DNA from: Lentzea atacamensis
GTDB taxonomy: Bacteria > Actinomycetota > Actinomycetes > Mycobacteriales > Pseudonocardiaceae
Assembly: GCF_003269295.1 (NCBI RefSeq)
Contig: NZ_QLTT01000001.1
Location: 1,693,635-1,757,634, forward strand
Length of the DNA: 64,000 bases
Direction: 5' to 3'
Positions 52,001 through 60,187 of the stretch are shown in pieces. The notes under the pieces are model-generated. The model was not told where the DNA came from and did not search any database. It was given only the letters and a program-made list of their open reading frames with translations. Made by a program: the position numbers and the translations under genes. Positions within the stretch are counted from its first letter, which is position 1. Each line of letters begins with the position of its first letter.

Positions 52001-52780
52001 GCCGGACCCGTGCACAGCACCGCGATCGAGCTGCAGTCCGACCACCCGGCCCGCTACCCGGCCGCGAACGGGGCCTGGCGGCAGCTGTGCTCGAACTGCC
52101 GGGCGGGCGACATCTTCGTCCCGCAGCTGCAGTGGACCGACGGCACGCCCGGCCATTACACGAACCCTTATCAGAACAGCAAGTTCTTCACGACGACCAA
52201 GGTCAGGCTGTTCCGCGGCGACACCGAGGTCCCCGCCGTGCAGGAACCGCTGGCGTTCTACCCGACGTTCCAGATGGTGCCGGAGAAGGCGACCTACCGC
52301 CTCGAGACGGTCGAGACGCACGCGCCGGGAGCGGTGGCGGGTGCGGTCAACGCGGTGCTGTTCACCCTGGCCCCGCGCACCGAGACCACCTGGACGTTCC
52401 AGTCCCACCGTTCGCAGAACCCGCCGCCACTCGGGTACTCGTGCCACGCGGGCCAGACGACCTGTCAGTTCCAGCCGCTCATCCGGCTCCGCCACGACCT
52501 GCCGCTCAGCCTCACGAACACCGCACCGGCCGGCAAACCGTTCGTCTACCACGTGCGCGCGTCGTCCAGCGTGCCCGTGACACTGGTGAAGGTGCAGTGG
52601 TCGGCGGACGAGGGCAGGACGTGGCGTCAGGCGGCGATCCAGCCGAGCGGCGACCGCTGGGAGGTCACCGTCGACAACCCCGCCGGCGACGTCTGGCTGC
52701 GCACCGAGGCCAGGGACGGCGCCGGAAACACGGTCACGCAGACCATGCAGAAGGCGTTCCGGACTCACTCCGGCGGCTGA
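49037..52780 (+). CDS. Large secreted S8 subtilisin-like serine protease
   Basis: 1247 aa. Signal peptide at 1-23, propeptide-like region (about 35-185), S8 catalytic domain (about 186-465) with D206 (VVDTGID), H238 (HGHGTHVA), N in VVAAGNNGPAG and S414 (GTSMATPHVAG). About 780 residues follow, with beta-rich modules (GVYGGVVTATGGG; VYNLSFLDANGIPADHR) and a C-terminal Ig-like module (VTLVKVQWSADEGRTWRQA). This is the actinomycete long-subtilase layout for extracellular protein degradation. Overlaps the converging regulator by 16 bp. Confidence 0.94.
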   Translation: MIRHVLALAIAAATLGAPPASAAPPSPPTQTSEASHRITLITGDVVEYTERSDGRKTAQIHAAPRDGEEPIFHTMTTAKGLHVYPSDAMGAITSGTVERTLFNVTELVRTGQSDDRTTTVPVLMTGGFSANAHTRIGSLNASGIRVEKAKAREFWTSLDMSAKSGVRVTYDRPIRITLDQTTKQIGAPEAWSTGLDGRDVTVAVVDTGIDANHPDVARKITAAENFSDEPDVTDRHGHGTHVAATVAGTGQGSAGKYKGVAPAAKLVIAKVFNGAGEAETSQVMAGIEWAARSGAKIVNLSLGGEVTDGTDELSALVDRLSAETGVLFVVAAGNNGPAGRSVTSPGAATSALTVGAVDRQNKLAPFSSTGPRIGDAHVKPEINAPGVGVVAARAADTSMGAPVGDGYTAASGTSMATPHVAGAAALLAQQHPGWNAQTLKNALVTSAADVGMPWYEQGTGRLDVARAVRQKATATASASFGRYERGPRGVLTREIQYVNDSGTPLTLDLAATIKGWDGKSTTGFNLSTTRLAIAAHSKASAVLTLDPEVGPAGVYGGVVTATGGGASLRTAVSVYEAPQTFPVSVHVRDTAGRPPAPATGQLIDDSNGGDDVNDPFDETTSFYFDVVNGEGIANVPSGRYSAVTWTTENTAGVRRWSALAAPELTITGAASVSLDAQKTVPIEVVPPGPAEQRDRTVTMRRVVPAEGEKLPLITEMAAVLGTAPWEIRAIPAAAVKKGAISLQDNVTLQSATVTLTSGGRTLGTDGDVAVLSAKWAGDRDLTIGGDTALVKIKPDTPANMVKAANTAATSAAQAGKKAILSYVDAPGALPLTGLASTSLPSLGVSNTDGEFLAKQTAVKLSVKAVPEAVYNLSFLDANGIPADHRRTVDPAKLVKRQTAYHADKPGLTVQKTWYPFPTGLWQSQILRGTTFTPPAAWTEYIGPGDERIVWKRHVTLSGLDARGQRAAMTMFQENLFREGAAAATERWFAGPVHSTAIELQSDHPARYPAANGAWRQLCSNCRAGDIFVPQLQWTDGTPGHYTNPYQNSKFFTTTKVRLFRGDTEVPAVQEPLAFYPTFQMVPEKATYRLETVETHAPGAVAGAVNAVLFTLAPRTETTWTFQSHRSQNPPPLGYSCHAGQTTCQFQPLIRLRHDLPLSLTNTAPAGKPFVYHVRASSSVPVTLVKVQWSADEGRTWRQAAIQPSGDRWEVTVDNPAGDVWLRTEARDGAGNTVTQTMQKAFRTHSGG

Positions 52781-53739
52781 CGCGGGGGCAGCAGGGAACT
52801 CGCGCCTCTGGCCGCAGCGCGCAGACCCGCCTGAAAACGGGTCTGCGCGCCCAGCTCGTCCATGAGCCTGTGCAGCCGCCGCTGGAACGTGCGGTAGCTC
52901 AGCCCGAGCTGTTTCGCGATGCTGCGATCCGGCAGCCCGGTCGCGAGCAACGCGAGCAACCGCGCGTCCGCGATCGACATCTCGTTGCTGGACGGCTGGC
53001 CCGGCAACGACAGCGGCACCGCGTCCTCCCACAGTCGTGCGAACAACGCCCCGAGCGAGTCGAGCAACGCCGACCGGTGCACGATCACCGCGCTCTCCAG
53101 CGTCGTCTCCGTGCTGTGCAACGGGATCAGCCCAAGGTGCCCGTCCGCGAGGATCATCTTCGTCGGCGCCACCGCGACGACCCTGGCCTCCTCCCCCAGC
53201 GACAACCCCATTTCCAGGTCGGCTCGCAGGTCGTGCAGCTCCAGCGCCCGCCGCTCGTAGATCCCGCGGAACCGGACACCGCGGTTCAGCAGCTCCTCCT
53301 CGACGGGGTGCAACGCTGTCGGCGGCGTGGCGTACGGCGGCTTGTCCACGAAGCGCACCTCGTGCCGGGCCGTGCGCATCACCTGGTCGACCCGCCGCGA
53401 GATCGCCTCCGGCCCGTGCACCACCTCGACGAGGTCGGCGGGGGCGCGCACACCGGCCGCGCGTTCGTAGCGCACCTGCAGCTCCCCGGCCAGCAACCGG
53501 TCCCGCCGCAGATCGTCTTCCCGGCGCAGGAAGTACATCGCCAGAGCCACGTCCGGCGCGACGGCCGTGTGCAGCCCGTTGACCTGGTGGACGAAACCCA
53601 GTTCGGTCAGTGACCTCAGCGCGGCACGAACCGCCCGCTCAGCCAGTTCCGTGGCAAGACAGAGCTCTGTCACCCCGAGTTGATACGAGTCCACGAGCGT
53701 CTCGTAAACCGTGAGTTCGACCGGACGCAATCCGAGCAC
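52765..53739 (-). CDS. TrmB-like / LuxR-type transcriptional regulator
   Basis: 324 aa from GTG 53739; a -10-like CATACT ends 7 nt upstream, suggesting a leaderless transcript. N-terminal winged helix (about 1-60: LRPVELTVYETLVDSYQLGV, LATELAERAVRAALRSLTEL), a middle phospholipase-D-like domain as in TrmB (VEVVHGPEAISRRVDQVMRT, RGIYERRALE), and a C-terminal LuxR HTH (about 268-324: MSIADARLLALLATGLPDRS, IAKQLGLSYRTFQRRLHRLM). Divergent from two GH28 genes, which it probably controls in answer to sugar or pectin breakdown products. A much longer frame to 55185 is antisense noise. Confidence 0.85.
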   Translation of the reverse strand: MLGLRPVELTVYETLVDSYQLGVTELCLATELAERAVRAALRSLTELGFVHQVNGLHTAVAPDVALAMYFLRREDDLRRDRLLAGELQVRYERAAGVRAPADLVEVVHGPEAISRRVDQVMRTARHEVRFVDKPPYATPPTALHPVEEELLNRGVRFRGIYERRALELHDLRADLEMGLSLGEEARVVAVAPTKMILADGHLGLIPLHSTETTLESAVIVHRSALLDSLGALFARLWEDAVPLSLPGQPSSNEMSIADARLLALLATGLPDRSIAKQLGLSYRTFQRRLHRLMDELGAQTRFQAGLRAAARGASSLLPPRQPPE

Positions 53740-53769
53740 ACAAGCCAGTATGCCGACTTCGGGCAACCG

Positions 53770-53822
53770 TTGACGCGGGGCCGGAAACAGGTGTAGACAT
53801 CGGTTGAAAAGGTTTACACACC
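53770..53822 (+). promoter_or_regulatory. Promoter and candidate operator of GH28/GH31 operon
   Basis: -35 TTGACG (53770-53775), 18-bp spacer, -10 TAGACA (53794-53799), then an inverted repeat around 53809-53824 (AAGGT-TTACAC-ACCTT). The start codon follows at 53881. It is the likely target of the divergent regulator. Confidence 0.6.
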
Positions 53823-53880
53823 TTCTCATCGCCGCCGCCGCTCGCTGTTGTACCAACGCACGCGCGCGAAAGGACGGCCG

Positions 53881-55305
53881 ATGGAGCCCAACCGCCGCGA
53901 CTTTCTCAAAGTCGCCGGTGCCACCGCTGGTGTCACGATGTTGTCGGGGTCGTTCCTGTCCACGCCGGTCGCGTCGGCGGAGGAACACGCGAAGATCCCG
54001 ATGGCCGAGTCGCCGCGGGACCGGGTGCCCGCGATCCTCGCCAAGATCACCCCTCCGACCTTTCCCGGTACGAGGTTCGACATCACCGCGTACGGCGCGA
54101 AGGGTGACGGCAAGACCAAGAACACCGAGGCGTTCAGAAAGGCCGTCGAGGCCTGCAACAAGGCGGGCGGCGGGCAGGTCGTCGTGCCGAGGGGCAGCTT
54201 CCTCACCGGCGCGATCACGCTGCTGAGCAACGTGAACCTGGTCGTCTCCGAGGGTGCGGCGATCAGGTTCTCCACCGACCCCGAGGACTACCCGCTGGTC
54301 TACACCCGGTGGCAGGGCATCGAGTGCATGAACTTCTCGTCGTTCATCTACGCGCGCAAGGCCGAGAACATCGCGATCACCGGTCCCGGCCTGATCGACG
54401 GCCAAGGCCCGTCCGGACCGTGGTTCGACTACGACAAGAAGCGCCAGCCGGACTGGGAACAGCTGCAGAAGCAGGCGGTGGACAACAGGCCGGTGACCGA
54501 GCGGAAGTTCGGCATGGGCCACTTCCTCAAACCGAACATGATCACGCTCTACGAGTGCAGGAACATCCTCGTCGAGGGCGTGCAGCTGCGGAACTCGGCG
54601 ATGTGGAACGTGCACCCGGTGTTGTGCAGCAACGTGACGATCCGCGACATCTTCGTCCACAGCCGCGGCGGCATGGTCGACGGCTGCGATCCCGAGGCAT
54701 CGCAGTACGTGCACATCACGGGTTGCCGGTTCGACTGCGGTGACGACGGCATCGCGATCAAGGCGGGCCGCGACATCGACGGGCGACGGGTGGGCGTGGC
54801 GAGCGAGAACATCGTCATCGAGAACTGCTCGTTCGAGGGCCGCTGGGGCGCGCTGACGGTCGGCAGCGAGATGTCCGGTGGCGTGCGGAACGTGTTCTTC
54901 CAGGACTGCACGGTGAAGAAGGGCTCGTCGTACAAGCCGTTCCACGTCCTGTACATCAAGACGAACAAGCGGCGCGGCGGCACCGTCGAGAACATCCACG
55001 CCCGGCGGATCAAGGCGACCGACGTCGACCGCGAGGCGATCATGGTGACGCTGAACTACAGCCTCACCGGCCCCGGCTACGGCCCGATCGTGAACCCCAA
55101 GGTGCAGAACATCACCGCCGACGGCTTCACCGTCAACGGGGTCAGGAAGACGGCGGTGACCCTGGACGGCCTGGCCGAGTCGCACATCAGGAACGTGGCG
55201 ATCTCCAACAGCACCTTCACCGGTGTGACGACCGCCAAGCCCAGCATCAAGAACGCGGACGGCACCACGTTCACGAACGTCACCATCAACGGCAAGAAGG
55301 TCTGA
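53881..55305 (+). CDS. Secreted GH28 polygalacturonase-like hydrolase 1
   Basis: 474 aa from ATG 53881 (AAAGGA 7 nt upstream). Twin-arginine signal (NRRDFLKVAGATAGVTML). Right-handed parallel beta-helix: opening FDITAYGAKGDGKTKNTEAF is classic GH28, then GGGQVVVPRGSFLTG, GLIDGQGPSGPWFDY, MWNVHPVLCSNVTIRD, catalytic-Asp region DGCDPEASQYVHI and CGDDGIAIKAGRD, and GSEMSGGVRNV. Cleaves alpha-1,4-galacturonan or rhamnogalacturonan in pectin. First gene of a three-gene exo-enzyme operon. Confidence 0.92.
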   Translation: MEPNRRDFLKVAGATAGVTMLSGSFLSTPVASAEEHAKIPMAESPRDRVPAILAKITPPTFPGTRFDITAYGAKGDGKTKNTEAFRKAVEACNKAGGGQVVVPRGSFLTGAITLLSNVNLVVSEGAAIRFSTDPEDYPLVYTRWQGIECMNFSSFIYARKAENIAITGPGLIDGQGPSGPWFDYDKKRQPDWEQLQKQAVDNRPVTERKFGMGHFLKPNMITLYECRNILVEGVQLRNSAMWNVHPVLCSNVTIRDIFVHSRGGMVDGCDPEASQYVHITGCRFDCGDDGIAIKAGRDIDGRRVGVASENIVIENCSFEGRWGALTVGSEMSGGVRNVFFQDCTVKKGSSYKPFHVLYIKTNKRRGGTVENIHARRIKATDVDREAIMVTLNYSLTGPGYGPIVNPKVQNITADGFTVNGVRKTAVTLDGLAESHIRNVAISNSTFTGVTTAKPSIKNADGTTFTNVTINGKKV

Positions 55306-55318
55306 GGAGAGATTCCCC

Positions 55319-56710
55319 GTGTCCTTGTCACGTCGTGATTTCGCGCGTGTGTCCGGCCTGACGGCCGCCGGTCTCCTGCTCCCGGCAGGCGTGGCGGCCG
55401 CCGAAGCTCCGGGTCTGGGCAGAGACCCGTGGCGGGAAGTGCCGCTGATCCTGGCGCGCGTTTGCCCGCCGCGCTTCCGCAGGAAGGACTACGACGTCAC
55501 CGCGTACGGCGCGAAGGGTGACGGCCTCACCAAGAACACCGAGGCGTTCCACCACGCGATCACGGCGTGTCACAGAGCCGGTGGGGGACGTGTTGTCGTT
55601 CCCGCGGGCACGTTCCTCACCGGCGGCATCGAATTGTTGTCCAATGTGGAGCTCCACGTCGCCGAAGGCGCCACGATCAGGTTCTCCACCGATCCCAACG
55701 ACTACCTGCCGCTCGTGCTCACCCGCTGGGAGGGCACGCTCTGCTACAACTACCAGCCGTTCATCTACGCGTTCGAGCAGAAGAACATCGCCATCACCGG
55801 CAAGGGAACGATCGACGGCGACGCGACCAACGGCCCGTGGCCGGAGTGGCGTGCCGGCTCGACCGCGCTGCTGCGGCAGTGGGGCGAGGAGGGCAAGCCG
55901 GTCGAGGAACGCGTCATGGGCGTCGGCAAGAACATGCGGCCGAACATGATCCAGTTCTTCCGCTGCAGGAACCTGCTCGTCGAGGACGTGCTGATCAAGA
56001 ACCCGGCCATGTGGTCGCTGCACTTCGTGTTCTCGCAGAACATCACGGTGCGCCGGATCGAGATCTACTCGACGAACTCGCAGGGCGACGGCGTCGACCT
56101 CGACTCGTCGTCGTACGCGCACGTGCACGACTCCAAGTTCAACACCAACGACGACTGCGTCGTGGTGAAGAGCGGACGGGATGCCGACGGACGGCGGGTC
56201 GGCATCCCGTCCACCCACATCGTGGTCGAGCGCTGCAAGTTCTCCGGCCGCTGGGGCGGGATCACGATCGGCAGCGAGATGTCGGGTGGCGTCCGGAAGG
56301 TGTTCTGCCGCGACTGCGAGATCAACGCGCCCGACTACCCCGGCCGGTACCCGATCAAGCACGCGCTCTACATCAAGACCAACCAGGACCGCGGCGGCGT
56401 CATCGACGGTGTCCACCTGCGGAACGTGTTCGGGCAGAACGTCGAGCGCGAGATCCTGTTCGTGTCGATGTTCTACCAGAACGGCGGCACGAAGGGCTTC
56501 TTCCCGCAGATCAACAATTTGACGATCGACCGGATGCGGATCAACGGCGGCAGAATCGCGGCGACGTTCCGAGGGTTCCCGCAGTCGCACATCAGGAACG
56601 TGCTCATCTCGAACTCGACGTTCACCTCGATCACCGAGCCGAACCTGATCGAGCACACCGACAACCTGGTGTTCCGCAACACCACGATCAACGGGGTGGT
56701 GCCGGCGTGA
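55319..56710 (+). CDS. Secreted GH28 polygalacturonase-like hydrolase 2
   Basis: 463 aa, 13 bp after the first GH28 gene. Tat-like signal (SRRDFARVSGLTAAGLLLPA). Parallel beta-helix with YDVTAYGAKGDGLTKNTEAF, GGGRVVVPAGTFLTGGIELL, GDGVDLDSSSYAHVH and NDDCVVVKSGRDADGRRVG carrying the catalytic aspartates, and GSEMSGGVRKV. Clearly a tandem paralogue of the upstream gene (same motifs throughout), probably with different bond preference. GTGA overlap with the GH31 gene. Confidence 0.92.
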   Translation: MSLSRRDFARVSGLTAAGLLLPAGVAAAEAPGLGRDPWREVPLILARVCPPRFRRKDYDVTAYGAKGDGLTKNTEAFHHAITACHRAGGGRVVVPAGTFLTGGIELLSNVELHVAEGATIRFSTDPNDYLPLVLTRWEGTLCYNYQPFIYAFEQKNIAITGKGTIDGDATNGPWPEWRAGSTALLRQWGEEGKPVEERVMGVGKNMRPNMIQFFRCRNLLVEDVLIKNPAMWSLHFVFSQNITVRRIEIYSTNSQGDGVDLDSSSYAHVHDSKFNTNDDCVVVKSGRDADGRRVGIPSTHIVVERCKFSGRWGGITIGSEMSGGVRKVFCRDCEINAPDYPGRYPIKHALYIKTNQDRGGVIDGVHLRNVFGQNVEREILFVSMFYQNGGTKGFFPQINNLTIDRMRINGGRIAATFRGFPQSHIRNVLISNSTFTSITEPNLIEHTDNLVFRNTTINGVVPA

Positions 56711-59085
56711 GGTTCCTCCTGGCGCTCTTGCTGATTGCTGCCGGACTCTCCACCGGCTCACCGGTCGCGGTGGCTGGTGGCGGTCTGTCGTGGAAGGCCG
56801 TCAGCGACCCGTTCTCGCTGGACTTCCGGGACCGCGGCCGGATGCTGACCGGGCAGCGCGAAACGTCTTACCGGCTGGCTGACGGTACTTCTCATGCGCT
56901 GACGAAGGTCGTTGCACAGAAACGGGTTCCTGGTGGCGTCCGGTACGTGGTGGCGACCACGGAGGCGTCCAGGACCGCCTCCGTGGTCGTGACCCGGACC
57001 GAGCGCGGGCTGCGGGTGGGCTGGACGCTGGAGCCTTCTCTCGGCGTCGCACAGGTTTCCGCGAACCTCACCGGGTCGCTGGAGGAGCACTTCCTCGGCG
57101 GTGGCGCCCACACGATGTTCGTCGACCTGCAACGGAAGGTGTTGCTGAACAAGGCCGTGTTCGTCGGTGCGTCGAACTTCGGCAAGTGCAACAAGAACGG
57201 CGCGCCTTCGACGTTCTTCATCTCCAGCGCGGGTTACGGCGTCTACGCGGACACCAAGGCGATCGGGCGGACGGCGTTCCCCGGTGCGGTGGCTGACGAC
57301 CACTGCGCGGACAAGCCGGCGCCGTGCCCGGTGACGTTCGGCGTGCCGGACCGGATCCAGTTGTGCTTCAAGACCTCCCGGCTGGACTACGAGGTCTACG
57401 CGGGCTCACCGGCGCAGGTCAACTCCGCGTACTTCAAGCGCGTCGGCACGCCGACCTTGCCACCGGCGCGGCAGTTCGCGCTGACGAAGTGGCGGGACAA
57501 GTACACCCATTCCGACGAGGTCGTCGAGGACGTCACGCAGTTCCAGGCGCGCGGCGTTCCACTGGACACGCTCTGGGTCGACAACCCGTGGGAACAGGGC
57601 CCTGTCGGTGCGAGGCCGACCTACGCGTGCATCGGCGCGTTGAAATTCGACAAGACGATGTACCCGGACGCGCAGGGCACGATCAACTGGATGCGCGATC
57701 GTGGCGTGAACATGGGTGTGTGGGTGGCGCCGTTCCTGAACAAGATGTCCGACGGCAAGGAATGCCCGCACGACTACCCCGCCGGTTCCTTCGCGCAGTC
57801 CGACCGCACCAACGTGTGGGACATCGACCTCACGAACCCGGTGGCGCGCGCTCACTACGAGGCAAAGCTCGAAGCGGTGTTCCGGATGGGCGTGAACTTC
57901 GTCAAGGGAGACCGCGGCGAGGAGCACAACTTCGAGGAGACGACGTTCGCCGGCGGGCCGGGCACGCTGATCCACAACCGGTACCCGTTGCTGTACGCCG
58001 AATCCGTGGTGAACGCGCTGCGGAAGGTGCACGGCGACAACTACACGACGTTGTTCCGCGCGGGTGGCGACGGGATGCCGACGCTGCTGCGCGGGTTCTG
58101 GCAGGCCGACGCCGACATGAGCTTCGACGGGCTGCGGCTCACGAACCGGCGCGGCATCAACTCGTGGATCTCCGGCCACCCTGTGCACGGCTCGGACATC
58201 GGCGGCTACCGCAACCTGGGTGGCGGGCCGTCGGAGTCGCTGTTCGTGCGGTGGGCGCAGCAGTCGGCCGTGACGCCGGTGTTCCAGGTCGGCAGCTCGG
58301 GCCGCAACGCGACGCCGTGGGTGTACGACGCGGCGACGTTCGAGCGGTTCAAGCGGGCCGCGGTGCTGCACTACGAGCTGTTCCCGTACCTGTACCAGCA
58401 GGCGGTTCGCGCTTCGAAGGACGGCACGCCGATCACGCAGCCGATGGCGTTCCGGTATCCGCACGCCGAGGCCGCGTGGAAGGCGGACCAGCAGTTCATG
58501 GTCGGGCCGGACCTGCTCGCGGCTCCTGTCACGGCGGATCGGGCCGAGACCGACGGCGCGGCAGGGAAACCGACGCCGGTCGACGTGTGGCTGCCTCGCG
58601 GGGAGTGGATCGACCTGTTCTCCGGGGCTCGGGTGACCGGCGGACGGACCGTCACGCGAGAGGCCGCTCTGGACGAGTTCCCGCTCTACCTGCGGGCTTC
58701 CGCCGCGATGCCGTTCAACTTCCGCACGCCCGACGTGTGGCCGAAGCCGTGGGGTGTGAACGACCTGGACCGCAAGGACCGCGCTGGCTGGCTCGTCTCG
58801 CCTTCGGCCGATGGCCGGTTCGGCAACCTCCAGGCCGACTCGTTCGGCAAGCACCTCCTCGTCCGGCTCACCGGCGCGCCGCGGGAGGCGCAGCTGATGG
58901 TTCCGGCCGGGGTGAAGCGCGTGGTGATCGACGGGCAGCCGCTGCCGGCGTCGACCGTCGAGGAGCTGCGCGGCAGGACAACGGGCTGGGCGTCCGTCTC
59001 CTCAACGCCCGGCACGTTCGGCGGCACGGTGCTGAAGCTCCTACCCCGAAGCGGCTCCAGCACCGTGCTGCTCACGCTCACCTAG
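56707..59085 (+). CDS. Secreted GH31 alpha-glycosidase (alpha-xylosidase/galactosidase-like)
   Basis: 792 aa from GTG 56707 in a GTGA overlap; a longer frame starting 55567 is read-through of antisense-like sequence. Signal peptide at 1-24. N-terminal GH31 beta-sandwich with GGGAHTMFVDLQRKVLLN, barrel with KWRDKYTHSDEVVEDVTQFQ, nucleophile D402 (FVKGDRGEE), acid/base D468 (FWQADADMSFDG), and C-terminal YLYQQAVRASKDGTPITQPM, a GH31 hallmark. Substrate among alpha-xylosides, alpha-galactosides or glucosides cannot be fixed; operon partners suggest pectin or side-chain removal. Confidence 0.9.
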   Translation: MRFLLALLLIAAGLSTGSPVAVAGGGLSWKAVSDPFSLDFRDRGRMLTGQRETSYRLADGTSHALTKVVAQKRVPGGVRYVVATTEASRTASVVVTRTERGLRVGWTLEPSLGVAQVSANLTGSLEEHFLGGGAHTMFVDLQRKVLLNKAVFVGASNFGKCNKNGAPSTFFISSAGYGVYADTKAIGRTAFPGAVADDHCADKPAPCPVTFGVPDRIQLCFKTSRLDYEVYAGSPAQVNSAYFKRVGTPTLPPARQFALTKWRDKYTHSDEVVEDVTQFQARGVPLDTLWVDNPWEQGPVGARPTYACIGALKFDKTMYPDAQGTINWMRDRGVNMGVWVAPFLNKMSDGKECPHDYPAGSFAQSDRTNVWDIDLTNPVARAHYEAKLEAVFRMGVNFVKGDRGEEHNFEETTFAGGPGTLIHNRYPLLYAESVVNALRKVHGDNYTTLFRAGGDGMPTLLRGFWQADADMSFDGLRLTNRRGINSWISGHPVHGSDIGGYRNLGGGPSESLFVRWAQQSAVTPVFQVGSSGRNATPWVYDAATFERFKRAAVLHYELFPYLYQQAVRASKDGTPITQPMAFRYPHAEAAWKADQQFMVGPDLLAAPVTADRAETDGAAGKPTPVDVWLPRGEWIDLFSGARVTGGRTVTREAALDEFPLYLRASAAMPFNFRTPDVWPKPWGVNDLDRKDRAGWLVSPSADGRFGNLQADSFGKHLLVRLTGAPREAQLMVPAGVKRVVIDGQPLPASTVEELRGRTTGWASVSSTPGTFGGTVLKLLPRSGSSTVLLTLT

Positions 59086-59091
59086 ACTCAA

Positions 59092-59124
59092 ATGTTCCGA
59101 ACATCTGGATTGTGTGCGTATCCT
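59092..59124 (+). promoter_or_regulatory. Leaderless promoter and TetR-type operator
   Basis: Palindrome ATGTTCCGAACAT (59092-59104), then GAACATCTGGAT (59099-59110), a 12-bp motif that recurs inverted at 62727-62738. A -10-like TATCCT (59119-59124) ends 7 nt before ATG 59132. The operator covers the -35 zone. Confidence 0.7.
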
Positions 59125-59131
59125 GATGTCC

Positions 59132-60187
59132 ATGGTTCGGCTGACACGAGCACAACAGCAGGAACGCACACGGGCATCCGTGCTGGCGGCGGCGAAGGAG
59201 GAGTTCGCCGAGCACGGCTACGCCCTGGCGAAGATCGACCGGATCGCCGACCGGGCCGAGCTGACCCGTGGCGCGGTGTACTCGAACTTCCCGAGCAAAC
59301 GCGCCCTGTACCTGGCGGTGCTGATCGACGTGGCGGAGGCCGCCGCAGGTGAGCCTCCGCCACCGCCGGCATCGACGGCCGGCGCGCTGGAACAGTTCGC
59401 CAGGGTCTGGCTCGAACGGTTGCCGCTGGGCGGCACGGCGTGGGGCGGGCGCCTGCAACTGCGCTCGCTGGACGGCGTCCTCGACGACGAACACGCACGC
59501 GAGGTGCTGGCGCAGGTCGCCAGGCTGGAGGCGCTGCTGCTCGCCATCGCGCTGGAAGCGGGCGGCCCGGCGCGCCGGGTGCGGCTGGCCGAGCTGGTGC
59601 TGACGATGCTGGACGGCGCGAGTCATCGTGCCGAGACCGCGCCGGGGTCCGGTGACCCCTTCGACCTGACGCACGCGTGCGGGCACCTGGCCGGCATCGG
59701 CCTCACGGACACCTGGGCGCCGCCGCACCTGCCCTTCGTCACCCCGGCGAAGCCGTGTGCGGACAGCTGGACCGCGCCGGAGGGACTCGTCGACCGGATC
59801 AGCGGCCGGCAGGCCGACCTCGCCTCCGACGGTCTGATCACCGTGCTGGGCGCCGGTCGTCTGGGTGCCGCGGAGGAAGCCGTCCGCTCCGGCGAGAACG
59901 TGACGATCGTGGTCGTCACGGGCGACCCCGCCGAGATCGGCCGCCTGGTCCGGCTCAGGATCACCGACGTCGCCGGATGCCTGCGGCGGGTGTTCCCCGC
60001 CGATGTCTGGCAGCGCGTCCGGCTGGTTCTCGACGACGACGCGCTGGTGGCATCGGCGCTCGGACTGCCGGATGTCGACGACGAGACCGAGACCGCGGTG
60101 CGGGTCCAGGACGGCGTGATCGTCGCCCGGTCCGGCGGGCGCGGCGCCGGCCACGCGGTGTCGGCCGCGCGGAAGACCACGACGTGA
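59132..60187 (+). CDS. TetR-family regulator with extra C-terminal alpha/beta domain
   Basis: 351 aa from ATG 59132 (7 nt after TATCCT; longer starts at 59114 and 59126 are in frame). TetR HTH at about 10-60 (TRASVLAAAKEEFAEHGYAL, IADRAELTRGAVYSNFPSKR), regulator C-domain to about 185. The last 150 residues add an alpha/beta unit (NVTIVVVTGDPAEIGRL, VRLVLDDDALVASALGLPDV, TAVRVQDGVIVARSGGRG) that recalls a redoxin fold without a CxxC (tentative). Typical TetR proteins are about 200 aa. Overlaps the next gene (GTGA). Likely controls its own operon and the pair at 62.7 kb. Confidence 0.85.
   Translation: MVRLTRAQQQERTRASVLAAAKEEFAEHGYALAKIDRIADRAELTRGAVYSNFPSKRALYLAVLIDVAEAAAGEPPPPPASTAGALEQFARVWLERLPLGGTAWGGRLQLRSLDGVLDDEHAREVLAQVARLEALLLAIALEAGGPARRVRLAELVLTMLDGASHRAETAPGSGDPFDLTHACGHLAGIGLTDTWAPPHLPFVTPAKPCADSWTAPEGLVDRISGRQADLASDGLITVLGAGRLGAAEEAVRSGENVTIVVVTGDPAEIGRLVRLRITDVAGCLRRVFPADVWQRVRLVLDDDALVASALGLPDVDDETETAVRVQDGVIVARSGGRGAGHAVSAARKTTT

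Noticed and set aside
52765..55185. An 806-aa regulator starting at 55185
   Set aside because: Only the part from 53739 down has regulator domains; the upstream part is antisense to the first GH28 gene.
55328..56761. 477-codon minus-strand frame opposite the second GH28 gene
   Set aside because: Shadow of a well-supported secreted enzyme; the same applies to 57324-59126 (plus) and 17460-19046 (minus).
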